Assembly (NCBI GenBank): GCA_040396955.1
Contig: JBBAWX010000006.1
Coordinates: 78,063-142,062 of the forward strand
Reading direction: 5' to 3'
From: UBA965 sp040396955
GTDB taxonomy: Bacteria; Chloroflexota; Chloroflexia; Chloroflexales; Roseiflexaceae
DNA length: 64,000 nucleotides
Positions within the stretch are counted from its first letter, which is position 1. Every line of letters starts with the position of its first letter. The notes beneath the pieces were generated by a model. It was not told the DNA's origin and did not search any database. It was given only the letters and a program-made list of their open reading frames with translations. Position numbers and translations under genes: made by a program. Positions 25,563 to 33,257 of the stretch are shown here, in pieces.

Positions 25563-26147
25563 ATGGATGCGTTGCTCCGCGGTCTCACATTTGGATTTCT
25601 CATTGCCATGCCGGTTGGTCCGATTGGGCTATTGTGTATCCGGCGCTCATTGGCGTACGGCTGGCGAGCTGGCTTCGTATCGGGGCTTGGTGCGGCCACC
25701 GCCGACACCGTCTACGGGATGCTCGCAGCTGCCGGATTGACATTTTTGAGCACGCTCCAGCGTCCTGCCGCCCTTGTGGGCGGTTTTTTGTTGCTCATCA
25801 TGGCCTGGCAAACAGCGACGAGCGTGCCCACCCAAGCCGCCACGGTCAAATCGAGCAATTTGTACCTCTCCACGTTGGCACTGACCATCACCAACCCGGC
25901 CACCATCATCGTCTTTCTCGGGCTGTTTGCGGGTGCAAGTGGCATCGCACACACGCAGGGGAGTGCACTCTGGTTGCTCGTGCTCGGGGTTGGGCTTGGA
26001 TCAGCAGCCTGGTGGCTCGTTTTGGCTGCCCTGACCGGTTGGGTGGGGCGTGGCATCAACGAGCGCGCCATGATCTGGATCAATCGCTTGTCGGGAGTCA
26101 TCATCGGCGCATTCGGCGTCGTTGCCATAGGGAGTTTTTTCGCATGA
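25563..26147 (+). CDS. LysE/RhtB-family amino-acid exporter
   Basis: The 194-residue membrane protein has six hydrophobic helices and the LysE-family signature GFLIAMPVGPIGLLCIRRSL, followed by GFVSGLGAATADTVYG. Members export lysine, arginine, threonine or homoserine derivatives. It is the first gene after the lysine-rich attenuator and overlaps the following PLP-enzyme gene by ATGA. ATG 25563 is chosen because the family motif begins a few residues later and AAAGG lies upstream. An exporter behind an attenuator that would open at low lysine is unexpected, so its substrate may be an intermediate or another amino acid. This last point is inference. Confidence 0.85.
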   Translation: MDALLRGLTFGFLIAMPVGPIGLLCIRRSLAYGWRAGFVSGLGAATADTVYGMLAAAGLTFLSTLQRPAALVGGFLLLIMAWQTATSVPTQAATVKSSNLYLSTLALTITNPATIIVFLGLFAGASGIAHTQGSALWLLVLGVGLGSAAWWLVLAALTGWVGRGINERAMIWINRLSGVIIGAFGVVAIGSFFA

Positions 26148-27292
26148 GTGCTTCATCATCCGCCTCCGAGCATCTCGAAACGCTGGCCGTCCACGCTGGA
26201 CACCAGGTCGATCCACACAACGGTGCGGTAACCCCGTCCATCGTGCTGTCGACAACCTTCGAACGCCATGTTGATGGGAGTTTCCCCAGCGGCTATGTGT
26301 ATACACGGAGCCAGAACCCGAATCGCAGTGCCCTCGAGACGGCACTCGCCACGCTCGAAGGCGGTGCACGTGCGTTTGCCTTTGCCTCTGGGCAAGCGGC
26401 CACGAACGCCGTTTTTCAGATGCTCAAAAGTGGCGACCATGTGGTTATCGCCACCGAGTCGTATTTCGGCACCCCCAAGCTGATGCGCGAGGTCTACATG
26501 CACCTTGGCATCACGGCCTCGTTTGTCGACATGAGCAATCTGACCGCAGTCCAAGCTGCTCTCACTCCGCAGACCAAAATCGTCTGGGTGGAGACCCCTT
26601 CAAACCCGCTATTGACCATCAGCGACATTGCCGCCATCAGCACCCTGGCACATTCCGTGGGGGCGCTCGTGGTCGTCGACAACACCTGGGCTTCCCCCAT
26701 CATGCAACGCCCGCTCAGCCTCGGTGCCGACATCGTAATGCACTCCACCACCAAGTACATCAGCGGGCACACCGATGCCCTCGGTGGCGCCTTGATTACT
26801 GCGCGTGACGACGAAACCAGCGCCCGCATCAACATGATACAGACACTGGCCGGCGCAGTACCCTCGCCCTTTGACTGCTGGCTCATCATGCGCGGCATCC
26901 GCACATTGCCATTGCGCGTGCGCCAACAGAGCCACAACGCTCAGCGTATCGCCGAGTTTTTGGCCGATCATCCTGCCGTGGAAACGGTCTTTTATCCAGG
27001 GCTCGAAAGCCATCGCGGCCATGAGATTGCTTCCCAGCAAATGGTGGGCGGTTTTGGGGGCATGTTGTCGTTTGCGGTGCATGGCGGAGCGCCTGCGGCC
27101 ATGGCGATTAGCAACCGTCTGCAGTATTTCACCCGTGCAACCAGCCTTGGCGGGGTCGAGAGCTTGATTGAGCACCGGGCATCCATCGAGGGTCCAGGGA
27201 GCCTGACTCCGCAAAACCTGTTGCGCGTATCGGTCGGCATCGAGCATGTCGACGACCTGATTGGCGATCTCCGCCAGGCGCTGAACGTCTGA
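26144..27292 (+). CDS. Cystathionine gamma-synthase/lyase-family PLP enzyme
   Basis: The 382-residue protein belongs to the Cys/Met-metabolism PLP-dependent (fold type I) family. Visible features are the N-terminal TLAVHAGHQVDP, the Y-x-R motif YVYTRSQNPNR, the cofactor-stacking region ASGQAATNAVF, D179 in VVDNTWASP, the PLP-binding K204 in HSTTKYISGHTDALGG, and the substrate-carboxylate loop SLGGVESLIEHRA. It could be a cystathionine gamma-synthase, gamma-lyase, O-acetylhomoserine sulfhydrylase or methionine gamma-lyase; sequence alone does not separate them. It starts inside the lysE stop codon (ATGA) and is followed 61 bases later by lysW, so it is co-transcribed with lysine genes although it is not a known step of that pathway. 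Confidence 0.88.
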   Translation: MSASSSASEHLETLAVHAGHQVDPHNGAVTPSIVLSTTFERHVDGSFPSGYVYTRSQNPNRSALETALATLEGGARAFAFASGQAATNAVFQMLKSGDHVVIATESYFGTPKLMREVYMHLGITASFVDMSNLTAVQAALTPQTKIVWVETPSNPLLTISDIAAISTLAHSVGALVVVDNTWASPIMQRPLSLGADIVMHSTTKYISGHTDALGGALITARDDETSARINMIQTLAGAVPSPFDCWLIMRGIRTLPLRVRQQSHNAQRIAEFLADHPAVETVFYPGLESHRGHEIASQQMVGGFGGMLSFAVHGGAPAAMAISNRLQYFTRATSLGGVESLIEHRASIEGPGSLTPQNLLRVSVGIEHVDDLIGDLRQALNV

Positions 27293-27353
27293 CGAGTTCG
27301 ATAGTGTGAATGTGTGTGTGTATTCGTCGCCCGTTATGGAGAAAGGCACCATC

Positions 27354-27527
27354 ATGGCAGCTCATGCAGTGTGTCCGGAATGTGACGCAGACATCATCTT
27401 TGCCCCTGGGACCGTGGCCGGCGAAATCATCGTCTGCCCCGATTGTGCGGCCGAACTGGAAGTTATTTCGGTTACGCCGGCAGCCGTCGAATTGGCCCCC
27501 GAGGTTGGCGAGGACTGGGGCGAATAA
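27354..27527 (+). CDS. lysW: LysW amino-group carrier protein
   Basis: LysW is the small acidic carrier whose C-terminal glutamate is attached to alpha-aminoadipate to protect its amino group during lysine synthesis. This 57-residue protein has the zinc ribbon C7-x2-C10 and C28-x2-C31 (CPEC, CPDC) and ends in the diagnostic EDWGE (53-57). ATG 27354 follows AGAAAGG and gives the usual length; an upstream ATG at 27336 is less likely. It is directly upstream of lysX, its ligase. Identification is very firm. Confidence 0.97.
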   Translation: MAAHAVCPECDADIIFAPGTVAGEIIVCPDCAAELEVISVTPAAVELAPEVGEDWGE

Positions 27528-27558
27528 CTGCTCTCATTTACCAGAAGAGGAGATGCCC

Positions 27559-28419
27559 ATGCGCATCGGTGTGCTGTGTTCGCGGATTCGTGTCGAAGAG
27601 AAACTCCTCTTCGCCGAACTCGAAGCCCGTGGAATCGAATATGTGCGCCTCAACGATGATGAGCTCATTTTTGACCTGAACTCCGGATCGTACCCGTACG
27701 ACGTCGTACTCGAGCGCTCCATTCATCATTCGCGTGCGCTCTATGCGCTCCATGCCCTCAACGATGCGGGTGTCCCAACCGTTAATACGGCCCACGTGGC
27801 TCGTATTTGTGGTGACAAATTCTTGACCACCCAGGCGCTCATCAGCCATGGGGTGCCCACCCCCAAGACCCGGATGGCCTTTACGGCCGAATCAGCGCTC
27901 CAGGCCATCGAAGAGCTCGGCTACCCGGCGGTGCTCAAGCCGGCCATCGGCTCGTGGGGACGCCTGATTTCCAAGGTCAACGACCGTGAAGCCGCCGAGT
28001 CCATCCTCGAGCACAAAGAAATCCTCGGCTCCTATCACCATTCGATTTTTTACATCCAAGAGTACGTCAACAAACCCAACATGCGCGACATCCGGGCCTT
28101 CGTGGTCGATGACGCATGCATTGGTGCCATTTATCGCACGAGCCCACACTGGATTACCAACACGGCCCGCGGCGGGCAAGCCAGTGTGTGCCCGTTGACC
28201 AGCGAACTCACCGATATCTGCGTGGCGGCCGCCCAGGCGGTGGGAGGTGGCGTCGTGGCCATCGACCTCCTCGAAGACAACGACGGACAGTTGCTCGTCA
28301 ACGAAGTCAACTACACCATGGAGTTCCGCAATAGTATTACTCCGACGGGTGTCAATATTCCCGGCCGCATCATCGACTACACCGTCGCTGTGGCACAGGG
28401 CCACCGAAAGGGGCTGTGA
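27559..28419 (+). CDS. lysX: LysX, alpha-aminoadipate-LysW ligase
   Basis: LysX is an ATP-grasp ligase that joins the C-terminal Glu of LysW to the amino group of alpha-aminoadipate. The 286-residue protein has the RimK/LysX-type fold: N-terminal MRIGVLCSRIRVEEKLL, ATP-grasp segments PAVLKPAIGSWGR and YIQEYV, and metal ligands in VAIDLLED and NEVNYTMEFRN. AGAGGAG precedes two ATGs (27553 and 27559); the second has proper spacing. A related enzyme, ArgX, uses glutamate, but the LysW and LysJ/K context and lack of other arginine genes favour lysine. It overlaps the NUDIX gene by one base. Confidence 0.93.
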   Translation: MRIGVLCSRIRVEEKLLFAELEARGIEYVRLNDDELIFDLNSGSYPYDVVLERSIHHSRALYALHALNDAGVPTVNTAHVARICGDKFLTTQALISHGVPTPKTRMAFTAESALQAIEELGYPAVLKPAIGSWGRLISKVNDREAAESILEHKEILGSYHHSIFYIQEYVNKPNMRDIRAFVVDDACIGAIYRTSPHWITNTARGGQASVCPLTSELTDICVAAAQAVGGGVVAIDLLEDNDGQLLVNEVNYTMEFRNSITPTGVNIPGRIIDYTVAVAQGHRKGL

Positions 28420-28985
28420 TGACGCGACCATGGCAGGTACTCGGCCGCCGCACGCTCCACCAGAGCGAATGGGTGAGCCTGCATCAAGACGACGTGCGGC
28501 TCCCCGACGGGAGCATCATCCATGGTCACCACGTAGTGGACTACCCTCGGCCAGCGGTCGGGGTGGTGCCACTGCGAAGCGACGGTGCCGTGCTCCTCGT
28601 CGAACACTACCGTTTCATTGTCGACCGCACCCACTGGGAAATCCCAGCCGGGCGGGTCGATGTGGGCGAGGATCATACCCAAGCAGCGACCCGTGAACTC
28701 TTCGAAGAAAGTGGTGCAATCGCCCAACGATTGACCTACCTGGGCTGTTATCACCCCGCCAACGGCAGTAGCAACCAGACCTTTTTCGTGCATGTGGCCG
28801 AGGGGGTGGAGCAGGTGGCCGCCATCAGCGACACCAACGAAATCATGTCGGCCCGCTGGTTCACACCGGCCGAAATCTGGCACCTCATCACACACAACGA
28901 AATTCGCGATGGACTCACCTTGACCGCATGGCTGTGGTGTGATGCCTACTTGCGTGGCATCTTCTCACCAAGGAGCACGCCATGA
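28419..28985 (+). CDS. NUDIX hydrolase (ADP-ribose pyrophosphatase-like)
   Basis: The 188-residue protein contains a complete Nudix box (GRVDVGEDHTQAATRELFEE then SG), preceded by the WEIPAG segment usual in ADP-sugar pyrophosphatases of the NudF type. These enzymes hydrolyse nucleoside diphosphates linked to another moiety. It is embedded between lysX and lysY and overlaps both (TGATG and ATGA), so it is translated with them. No role in lysine synthesis is established; removal of damaged or inhibitory nucleotides is one possibility. Confidence 0.88.
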   Translation: MTRPWQVLGRRTLHQSEWVSLHQDDVRLPDGSIIHGHHVVDYPRPAVGVVPLRSDGAVLLVEHYRFIVDRTHWEIPAGRVDVGEDHTQAATRELFEESGAIAQRLTYLGCYHPANGSSNQTFFVHVAEGVEQVAAISDTNEIMSARWFTPAEIWHLITHNEIRDGLTLTAWLWCDAYLRGIFSPRSTP

Positions 28986-30016
28986 TCCGTGTATCAATTG
29001 TAGGTGGCAGTGGCTACGTGGGGGGGGAGCTGTTGCGCTTGTTGTTGCGCCACCCACACGTCGACATCAACCAGGTGACGTCGGAGCGCTTGGCCGGCAA
29101 GCCGGTGACGAGCACGCACCCACACCTACGCGGTCACACCGACCTCGTTTACACCAGCCAAAGCCAACTGAGCGACTGCGACCTATTGATCTTGGCCTTG
29201 CCACATGGATCGGCGGCGACCCGCATCACCGCCTACGCCGAGCTGGCCCCACGCATCATCGACTGCTCGGCCGATTTTCGGTTGCGCGACCCCGATGCAT
29301 ATCAGCGCTGGTACGGTGAGGCACATGCCAACCCGGCATGGCTGGAACGGTTCGTATACGGTCTGCCTGAACTCAACCGCGACGCCATTCGCACTGCCAC
29401 CCATGTCAGCGGGGTCGGCTGCAACGCCACCGCCACCACCTTGGCACTCCTCCCGTTGGTGCGGGCCGGCATTCTTGCCCCACACGACGTGGTCATCAGC
29501 GACGTCAAAGTGGGCTCTTCCGAGGGGGGCGCGCAGAGCAACGATGGCTCACACCACCCAGAGCGGAGCGGTGTGGTACGCACCTTTGCGGCGACCGGCC
29601 ATCGCCATACCGCTGAAGTCATCCAAGCCACAGGGCTCACCAATGTGCATCTCTCGATTACGAGCGTGGAGCTTGTCCGTGGCGCAGTGGCCACAGTCCA
29701 CTGCCTGCCTCAGCAGGTGGTCGATGAAAAAGCACTCTGGCGCGCCTACCGTGGTTGTTACCGCGAAGAGCCGTTTGTGCGCATCGTGCGTGAACGCGGT
29801 GGCATCCACCGTCTGCCCGAGCCTAAGTTGCTGAGTGGCACCAACTATGCCGATGTGGGATTCGACATCGACCCGCAGAGTGGGCGTATTGTGAGCATCT
29901 GCGCCATCGACAACTTGATGAAAGGGGCGGCCGGCAGTGCACTACAATGCCTCAACTTGATGTGCGGATTCCCCGAACACACCGCGCTTGACCAGATTGG
30001 GCTCCACCCATCATAA
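28982..30016 (+). CDS. lysY: LysY, [LysW]-L-2-aminoadipate 6-phosphate reductase
   Basis: LysY reduces the LysW-bound aminoadipyl phosphate to the semialdehyde with NADPH, and is homologous to ArgC. The 344-residue protein has the Rossmann motif VGGSGYVGGELLRLL, the catalytic cysteine C147 in VSGVGCNATA, and conserved KVGSSEGG and IDNLMKGAAG blocks. The N-terminal Arg/Thr-rich loop TSERLAGKPV fits the LysY/ArgC family. ATG 28982 overlaps the NUDIX stop codon. The surrounding lysWXZJK set supports LysY over ArgC. Confidence 0.93.
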   Translation: MIRVSIVGGSGYVGGELLRLLLRHPHVDINQVTSERLAGKPVTSTHPHLRGHTDLVYTSQSQLSDCDLLILALPHGSAATRITAYAELAPRIIDCSADFRLRDPDAYQRWYGEAHANPAWLERFVYGLPELNRDAIRTATHVSGVGCNATATTLALLPLVRAGILAPHDVVISDVKVGSSEGGAQSNDGSHHPERSGVVRTFAATGHRHTAEVIQATGLTNVHLSITSVELVRGAVATVHCLPQQVVDEKALWRAYRGCYREEPFVRIVRERGGIHRLPEPKLLSGTNYADVGFDIDPQSGRIVSICAIDNLMKGAAGSALQCLNLMCGFPEHTALDQIGLHPS

Positions 30017-30082
30017 CGACTACGCACAGACGTGTGCAACCCGTTTCGTATGGCCACCTACTAGACAAGGACGATTTTAATT

Positions 30083-30991
30083 ATGTCACGTAACTGGGCC
30101 ATTGCCGGCATGATTCTGGCCTGCATCTTGTGGGGGAGCTCACACGCCATCGCCAAAGCCGCGCTCGACACCGTGCCACCGTTTTTGTTGGGAGCACTGC
30201 GCATCAGTATGACCATTCCCGTGCTGTCGTTGATTTTTTGGGGCACCAAGCGCCAAGCCGTCACTCCCAGCGATCGTTGGCCCATGGCACGGTTGAGCAT
30301 GATAGGGGTGGTGGCAAGTTTTGTCTTTGGCTATAGTGGTATCAACCTAACCCTTTCATCAGATGCCTCCCTGCTCATCATCGGTGAGGTCATTTTTACG
30401 GCCGTGTTGGCGGCGTTCTTACTCCGTGAGCGCATCGAGCGCAATCGGCTCATCGGGGTCATCGTGGGCACGGTTGGAGCGGTCATCCTGATTGTCGGGT
30501 CAGCTGGCGCCAATAGTGAGGCAGCCCCCAACCGGCTCTTGGGGAATCTGTTGTTTTTGGCATGTCTTGCCTGTGAGTCCTACTACACGGTCCGCGGTGG
30601 AGTCTTCCTCAAACGCAACGACGCCATTAGCATGATGCTCATCGTCAACGCCGTCAGCCTGGTTGTATGGGTCCCCATCATCGTCTGGTACGCCAGTAGT
30701 GGGCAATTCCCGGTTTTTGACAATATCACCCTGCTCAGCACCATCTACTTGGCGCTCGTGCCCTCGGTGCTCTGCTACTTCTTGTGGTTCAACGCCATCC
30801 AGCACGTCGGTGCCACAGTCGCTGCCGTTGCACTGCTCTTCCAGCCGGTGGTAGGGGCACTACTCGGGATTACTCTGATGGGCGACCCGATTACCTGGCC
30901 GTTCATCATCGGAGGGACACTCGTCATCGGTGCACTCGTGCTAACCAGTCTGCCACAGGATGCCATGCGCACTACGGAGGCCAGCGTATGA
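30083..30991 (+). CDS. EamA/DMT-family transporter
   Basis: The 302-residue protein has ten predicted membrane helices made of two EamA repeats, typical of drug/metabolite transporters. The first helix carries CILWGSSHAIAKAAL, and GEVIFTAVLAAFLLRERI marks the end of the first repeat. An AAGGA site precedes the ATG at 30083. The next gene is a homologue with the same opening motif, and the two overlap by ATGA, suggesting a pair or heterodimer. Substrate is unknown; export or uptake of an amino acid fits the operon but is inference. Confidence 0.87.
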   Translation: MSRNWAIAGMILACILWGSSHAIAKAALDTVPPFLLGALRISMTIPVLSLIFWGTKRQAVTPSDRWPMARLSMIGVVASFVFGYSGINLTLSSDASLLIIGEVIFTAVLAAFLLRERIERNRLIGVIVGTVGAVILIVGSAGANSEAAPNRLLGNLLFLACLACESYYTVRGGVFLKRNDAISMMLIVNAVSLVVWVPIIVWYASSGQFPVFDNITLLSTIYLALVPSVLCYFLWFNAIQHVGATVAAVALLFQPVVGALLGITLMGDPITWPFIIGGTLVIGALVLTSLPQDAMRTTEASV

Positions 30992-31905
30992 GCACGACTT
31001 GGGCCCTCATCCTGCTTGCCATTGCCAACATTCTCTGGGGATCATCACACGCCGTCGGCAAAATTGCCACTGATTCATTCGAGCCCGTGCTCCTCGCCGG
31101 CTTGCGGGTTGTCTTCGCGACTGCGTGTTTTTGGGGATTACGCCTCAGCGGCGTGGCCCCAAGTGAGCCAATGCCCGCCGGGCAACGCCTGCGACTCGCC
31201 CTCTTAGGACTGATTGCGGTGGCAGCCGCACAGATGCTCGACTACAGTGGCCTCAATTTGACCACAGCCACCGACTCATCACTGATGATTATCGGTGAAG
31301 TCATTTTTACCGCTGTGCTCGCCGTCTTCATTGCCAAAGAATACCTTGGCTGGCAACGTGGTATTGGCATGATCATCGGCATCGTTGGGGTCGTCATCCT
31401 CACACTTGGCGGAGCACCTGACACCGAATATGCGCCGAACCGCGCCCTCGGCAACACGCTGGTCTTGGCAGCCCTGCTCTGTGAATCTATTTTCACCGTG
31501 CTCGGTGCCAGCCTCGCACAACGCTTTCACCCCATGACGATCATGCGTTGGACCTACACGGGCAGTTTGGTCATCTGGGTGCCGTACATCGTCTTTGTAC
31601 TCATCACCGGTGCATTCCCCAGTGTGGGCTGGGATGCGTGGGTAGCGGTGGCCTATGTGGCCGTCTTTACCTCGGTCATCAGCTATCTGCTCTGGTTTTG
31701 GGTGCTCCGCACCGCCGGCTCAAGCCTCGGCGCGATGTCGCTGTTCATCCAACCGATTGTGGGATCGCTGATTGGGCTCTTCATCCTCAAAGAAGGCAGT
31801 AGCCCGGGGTTACTCGTCGGCGGCACGCTCATTTTTGTGGCACTCGCTCTGGCTACCTTCCAAAAGGAACCAACCACCCCCACGCAAAGGAGTCACCCAT
31901 CATGA
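30988..31905 (+). CDS. EamA/DMT-family transporter (paralogue)
   Basis: This 305-residue ten-helix transporter is a close paralogue of the preceding gene: NILWGSSHAVGKIA parallels LWGSSHAIAKAA, and GEVIFTAVLAVFIAKE parallels the same position. It starts in the preceding stop codon (ATGA at 30988-30991) and ends in the start of lysZ (ATGA at 31902-31905), so all three are translationally coupled. The pair probably arose by tandem duplication. The substrate is not known. Confidence 0.87.
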   Translation: MSTTWALILLAIANILWGSSHAVGKIATDSFEPVLLAGLRVVFATACFWGLRLSGVAPSEPMPAGQRLRLALLGLIAVAAAQMLDYSGLNLTTATDSSLMIIGEVIFTAVLAVFIAKEYLGWQRGIGMIIGIVGVVILTLGGAPDTEYAPNRALGNTLVLAALLCESIFTVLGASLAQRFHPMTIMRWTYTGSLVIWVPYIVFVLITGAFPSVGWDAWVAVAYVAVFTSVISYLLWFWVLRTAGSSLGAMSLFIQPIVGSLIGLFILKEGSSPGLLVGGTLIFVALALATFQKEPTTPTQRSHPS

Positions 31906-32705
31906 TTGTCGTCAAAGTCGGCGGTGGTCTCGATGTCGATTACGGCGCGCTTTGTGACGACATCGCGCAGCTTCAGCAGGCCGGGCAGCAGGTCGTGCTT
32001 GTCCACGGCGGCTCCGAAGAGACCAACCGCGTGGCCACCGCACTCGGCACCCCACCACGGTTTGTGACCACCGCATCTGGCCATGTCAGTCGCTACACCG
32101 ATCAAGCCGCCATGGATGTGTTCATGATGATCTATGCCGGCAAAATCAACAAGCGCGTCGTGGAGTTGTTGCAACAACGTGGCATCAACGCCTTCGGCTG
32201 TAGTGGGCTCGATGGCCGTATCCTCACGGCACAACGCAAGGCGCAGCTTCGCATCGTGGAAAACGGCAAGCAACTCATCTTGCGTGACGACCGCACCGGC
32301 ACCATTGAGGCGGTCAACCAAGCCGTGCTTCACACCATGATGCAGGCAGGCCTAACGCCCGTAATCGCGCCGATTGCCTGTAGCCATGACGGCGAGGCGC
32401 TCAACGTGGATGGCGACCGCGCTGCGGCACAGATTGCGATGGCGCTCAAGGCCGACACGCTCGTCTTGTTGTCGAGTGTACCAGGTCTATTACGGAACTT
32501 CCCCGACACCAGTACCCTTATTCCGCACATTGGGAGACACGACATCGAACGCTACATGGATGTCGCCCAAGGGCGCATGAAAAAGAAGGTCATGGGAGCC
32601 GGTGAGGCCCTCGTAGGCGGGGTCAAACGTGTCATCATGGCCGATGCACGCATTGCGCAGCCCATTCAAATGGCACTAGCCGGGCAAGGCACGGTCATCG
32701 ACTAA
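31902..32705 (+). CDS. lysZ: LysZ, [LysW]-aminoadipate kinase
   Basis: LysZ phosphorylates the delta-carboxyl of LysW-bound aminoadipate and is related to ArgB. The 267-residue amino-acid kinase has the N-terminal VVKVGGGLD phosphate loop, VLVHGGSEETNRVA, the TSGHVSRYTD-like substrate loop (TASGHVSRYTD), the NVDGDRAAAQIA block and KKKVMGAGEAL near the ATP site. ATG 31902 overlaps the EamA stop codon. Its stop overlaps that of the opposing HugZ-like gene by three bases. The assignment is supported by LysW, LysX and LysY in the same operon. Confidence 0.93.
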   Translation: MIVVKVGGGLDVDYGALCDDIAQLQQAGQQVVLVHGGSEETNRVATALGTPPRFVTTASGHVSRYTDQAAMDVFMMIYAGKINKRVVELLQQRGINAFGCSGLDGRILTAQRKAQLRIVENGKQLILRDDRTGTIEAVNQAVLHTMMQAGLTPVIAPIACSHDGEALNVDGDRAAAQIAMALKADTLVLLSSVPGLLRNFPDTSTLIPHIGRHDIERYMDVAQGRMKKKVMGAGEALVGGVKRVIMADARIAQPIQMALAGQGTVID

Positions 32706-33196
32706 GTTGTAGTGGCCGCCTGTTGCAACAGCGCAATCAGTGGTGCCTGATCGATGGTGTGTGCCTGCGCAAAGCCGCCCACAAAGCGTGATGATGCGAC
32801 GACGACCCGCACCAACACGAAATCGGCGAAGCCGAAGCGCATCTCGGCCGCCGGAAAGCGGCGAAGATAGGCGGCTCGACATGCTTCGTAGCGTGTATCC
32901 GCCGTATTCAACACCTGTGCAGTACCCGCAATACTGAGGCGTGCCAAGGTCTGCACATCGACAATATCGGGGTGGTCAGGCGCGGTCAACAACACGGCCA
33001 CACGCGGGTCTTGCAGGAGCTGACGGGTATGTGCGGCCAGCGTACTCACGTGCAGGATGAGCGACGTGCCATCAGGCTCGATGGCAAAGGCGACCATGCC
33101 CACATTGGGAGCGCCGTCAGGAGCAACAGTGGCGAGCGCTGCACTGCGTTGCTGGCACAATGCGCCAATGACGGTCGCAACATCGGATTGTGTCAT
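32702..33196 (-). CDS. HugZ/pyridoxamine-5'-phosphate-oxidase-like flavin/haem-binding protein
   Basis: The 164-residue protein has the FMN-binding split-barrel fold of the pyridoxamine phosphate oxidase superfamily. The opening QQRSAALATVAPDGAPNVGMV, the VSTLAAHTRQLLQDPRVAVLL block and the late FVGGFAQAHTI are typical of the HugZ/HutZ haem-oxygenase-like branch. Function may be haem degradation or flavin-dependent reduction; neither can be decided here. It is on the opposite strand between lysZ and lysJ, splitting the lysine operon. ATG 33196 is preferred to an in-frame alternative two codons earlier. No strong ribosome binding site is seen. Confidence 0.78.
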   Translation of the reverse strand: MTQSDVATVIGALCQQRSAALATVAPDGAPNVGMVAFAIEPDGTSLILHVSTLAAHTRQLLQDPRVAVLLTAPDHPDIVDVQTLARLSIAGTAQVLNTADTRYEACRAAYLRRFPAAEMRFGFADFVLVRVVVASSRFVGGFAQAHTIDQAPLIALLQQAATTT

Positions 33197-33257
33197 CACC
33201 AAGACTCGTTTCTAGCGAGGGATTGAGCATCCACATCATCTACCAACGGAAGGCATC

